Positions 62,101 to 64,000 of a DNA stretch of 64,000 nucleotides are shown here, piece after piece. Made by a program: the position numbers and the translations under genes. The notes below the pieces were generated by a model that did no database searches, had not been told where the DNA came from, and saw only the letters and a program-made list of their open reading frames with translations. This DNA is from Oscarella lobularis (Eukaryota; Porifera; Homoscleromorpha; Homosclerophorida; Oscarellidae): the NCBI RefSeq assembly GCF_947507565.1, contig NC_089182.1, forward strand, positions 992,001-1,056,000. Reading direction: 5' to 3'. Each line of letters starts with the position of its first letter. The first letter of the stretch is position 1.

Positions 62101-64000
62101 AACTCGAGCGACGACGCTATCGGAAGATAGCACGGTCATACGAGTTCGTTTCTCCAAGGAAGATCTGCATTACGTAAAGCAATTTGAAGGTCTCTTTGTC
62201 TCGCATCGCACGTCGTATCTAGTGGCAACGAAAACTGCTATTGCTGATATGAACAGTAATCTGCTTGTAGCCATCGACGATGGGCAGGCTCAACAGGTTA
62301 GGAATTACGTGAGCGACACCGTAAGGCCAAGGCTGCTCGCCTTCGAACTGGACATGGATTCTGCCACGCTCACGTTGACGTTTGATGAGACGATTAACGT
62401 AACGTCGCTGAATATTTCTGAGCTACTGATTCGACCGTATCAGTCAGCTGACGATTCGGTGAGTCATAGGCTGCAGCCAGGACTTGGAAGAGAATTCAGC
62501 GTTTCTGTGTCAGAAAATTGGCCGGTGATCGATGTCAATTTAGGAGATAAGGATATGAATGATATCAAGAGGCTAACTCATTTGGCCACTTCTGAGGCAA
62601 ACACCTATCTCACCTTGACAGAACGAGCAGTGGTGGACATGATGGGAAACAGAGTTTGGGCGATTAATACATCAGCGGCTTTGCTAACGACGAACTTTAC
62701 CGAAGACACAACCGAGCCAACTCTGATTCGATTTGATATGGACGTGGATGCTGGGGAGTTCACTCTCCTGTTTTCGGAGACGGTGAATGTCAGTTCATTT
62801 TCTGTACGCGGAGTTACTATCCAGAACCGTGTGAACGCCTCCGCGGAATTCGTGAGGTTGACTGAGGGAGACGTTTTGACTCGAACAGATGAGCTGGTAA
62901 TTCGAACGGAGTTTAGCTTCAGCGACTTGAATGCTATAAAGAAACTAAGAGACTTGGCAACCGATCGTAACAACACGTTTGTGTCCATTCTGTACGGAGC
63001 GGTGAAAGATATGAATGGCAATAAATTGACGTCAGTCACATCTGACATGGCAGAGAGAGTCTCGTCGTTTACTGACGACACTACACCGCCTGAATTAGAG
63101 TCTTATGCTATTGATATGGATTCTGGACAGCTGCTTTTGACTTTCTCTGAAATTGTAGAGGCCGATTCGTTCAACTCGTCGGCATTGACTTTGCAAGGCG
63201 ATAGGAATTTGGGTAACGAAACGGAGTGGATAACGCTTTTAGGAGGCTCCCACTTCTACGAGGATTCTATTCTCATTGTTCTCAACTTTTCAATCGGCGA
63301 TCTCAATGCAATTAAAAAATTTCGAAATTTGTCAACAGACGAAAATCGAAATGACACGTTCTTGAGCGCGACCACGTACTCCGTGCGAGACATGCGAGAC
63401 AACGAATTAGTGGCAATATTGCCGACAAACGCCCAAAGGGTTGCGACGTTCACTCCAGACACAACTGCTCCATTTTTGGAAAGATTCAATTTGGACTTGG
63501 ATGCTGGTTTACTTAATCTCACTTTCTCAGAAACAGTCGATTCTTTAACTTTCAGGCCAAGTGGAATTACGCTACAACACCGAGCAAACCGATCCGAAGA
63601 GTCAATCTATTATACAGGACCATTAGAAAGAGGACCCTTCGTAACCCTCGACGGTACCCAGCTGAGTTACCCTCTAGTCGCTAGCGATCTCAATAGAATC
63701 AAGCAGCTACCCGAACTAGCGGTTTCACAGAATTCCACTTTTATTGCGCTTACAAATTTGACCGTCAGAGACATGAATTCGAATTTCGTCGTCGACGTGC
63801 CGGCAACTGATGGAATAAAAGTGACGTCGCTTGTGCCGGACACGACGAGTCCCGAATTGGTTTCGTTCGACCTCGACATGGATTCTGGCTTGATTAACAT
63901 GTCGTTTTCAGAGACGGTGAACGTCAGTACGATTGACGCTACGGCGATTTCTCTGCAAAACAACGGGTCTTCGCTGGCGAACGTTTTCTATACAATTACG
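50125..64000 (+). CDS. Giant secreted tandem-repeat protein, 3' end beyond the window
   Basis: Exon 1 (50125-50170) encodes MGATSLLIAAAILGT and splices, phase 1, over a 52-nt intron to an exon starting at 50223, restoring a signal peptide ending VYA|VPPG. That second exon stays open in one frame to 64000, 13,778 nt or about 4,593 codons, and has not ended. The protein consists almost wholly of a unit of about 126 residues (37 starts counted). The consensus is DTT.P.L..F.LD(L/M)(D/N).G.L.L.F(D/S)E.V(D/N)..S, then a middle with (T/S)L.N or TLQ, then DLN.IK, LAT...NT(Y/F)LS and (V/I).DM.GN. Many N-glycosylation sequons and very few Cys are seen. There is no TM so far. The pattern suggests stacked Ig-like beta-sandwiches, reminiscent of bacterial Big_5/SbsA or SwmB-type repeats, but I cannot confirm a family. 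A structural or adhesive surface role is inferred. Confidence 0.9.
50240..64000 (+). repeat. Coding tandem repeat array, unit about 378 bp, at least 37 copies
   Basis: Unit starts (the F.LD..G.L motif) fall near 50240, 50661, 51031, 51395, 51770, 52145, 52510, 52870, 53250, 53620, 53990, 54360, 54730, 55090, 55470, 55910, 56275, 56700, 57080, 57455, 57820, 58200, 58570, 58950, 59340, 59710, 60090, 60460, 60825, 61190, 61580, 61965, 62330, 62720, 63085, 63475 and 63850. Copies are highly diverged in DNA, so the array is old rather than freshly amplified. Confidence 0.88.

Noticed and set aside
52500-63960. Many minus-strand open frames of 60-226 codons opposite the giant repeat gene
   Set aside because: They are opposite-strand shadows of one continuous plus-strand coding frame, share no domain, and recur because the repeat recurs.

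Overview
The window looks like nuclear DNA from an early-branching animal, most plausibly a sponge with a compact genome; this is inference. Nearly every recognisable gene is metazoan: BBS9, a two-finger GATA factor, a SORBS-like SH3 adaptor, an AAK1/BMP2K kinase, Frizzled-domain receptor tyrosine kinases, a VWA/laminin-G matrix protein, DAP1, mitochondrial GPD2, VTI1 and RPL34. Introns are mostly about 45-100 nt with clean GT...AG borders, and intergenic gaps are often only 100-350 bp.

Layout. 309-2978 (+) is a ten-exon gene joining a PLAT domain to an aldonolactone-oxidase-like flavoenzyme. 3058-4098 is a foldback element with two long inverted arms; its right arm ends about 85 bp before BBS9 (4183-8203, +). 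8204-10000 has no recognised gene but holds an imperfect tandem duplication and a CCAAT/GC-box cluster. 10012-13504 (-) is a broken non-LTR retrotransposon: zinc fingers, reverse transcriptase and a restriction-like endonuclease, with at least two frameshifts. A tiny spliced plus-strand ORF follows at 13914-14055. The GATA factor is at 14688-16206 (-), a secreted orphan at 18236-19807 (+), and a PDZ plus three-SH3 SORBS-like gene at 20529-24153 (-). eIF2B-epsilon (24413-26401, -) and the AAK1/BMP2K-like kinase (26568-29350, +) share a 166-bp promoter.

29597-41236 (-) is a surface and matrix block: two tandem receptor tyrosine kinases (FZ, fibronectin-II, FZ, TM, kinase) followed by a large Het-C/VWA, EGF, sushi and laminin-G protein. 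The two kinases carry an abrupt near-identical tract that points to gene conversion. DAP1 (41579-42012, +) and GPD2 (42108-45007, -) converge within 96 bp. A secreted Ig-domain gene (45276 to about 47570, +) follows, then the divergent pair VTI1 (47802-48847, -) and RPL34 (48952-49513, +).

The standout is 50125-64000 (+). A 46-nt signal-peptide exon is followed by one exon that stays open for 13,778 nt to the window edge. It encodes at least 37 starts of a unit of about 126 residues, a giant secreted beta-rich repeat protein of more than 4,600 residues that I cannot assign to a known animal gene. The lack of introns in the repeats, in a genome where other genes are cut every 150-250 bp, makes it the best candidate for something undescribed.
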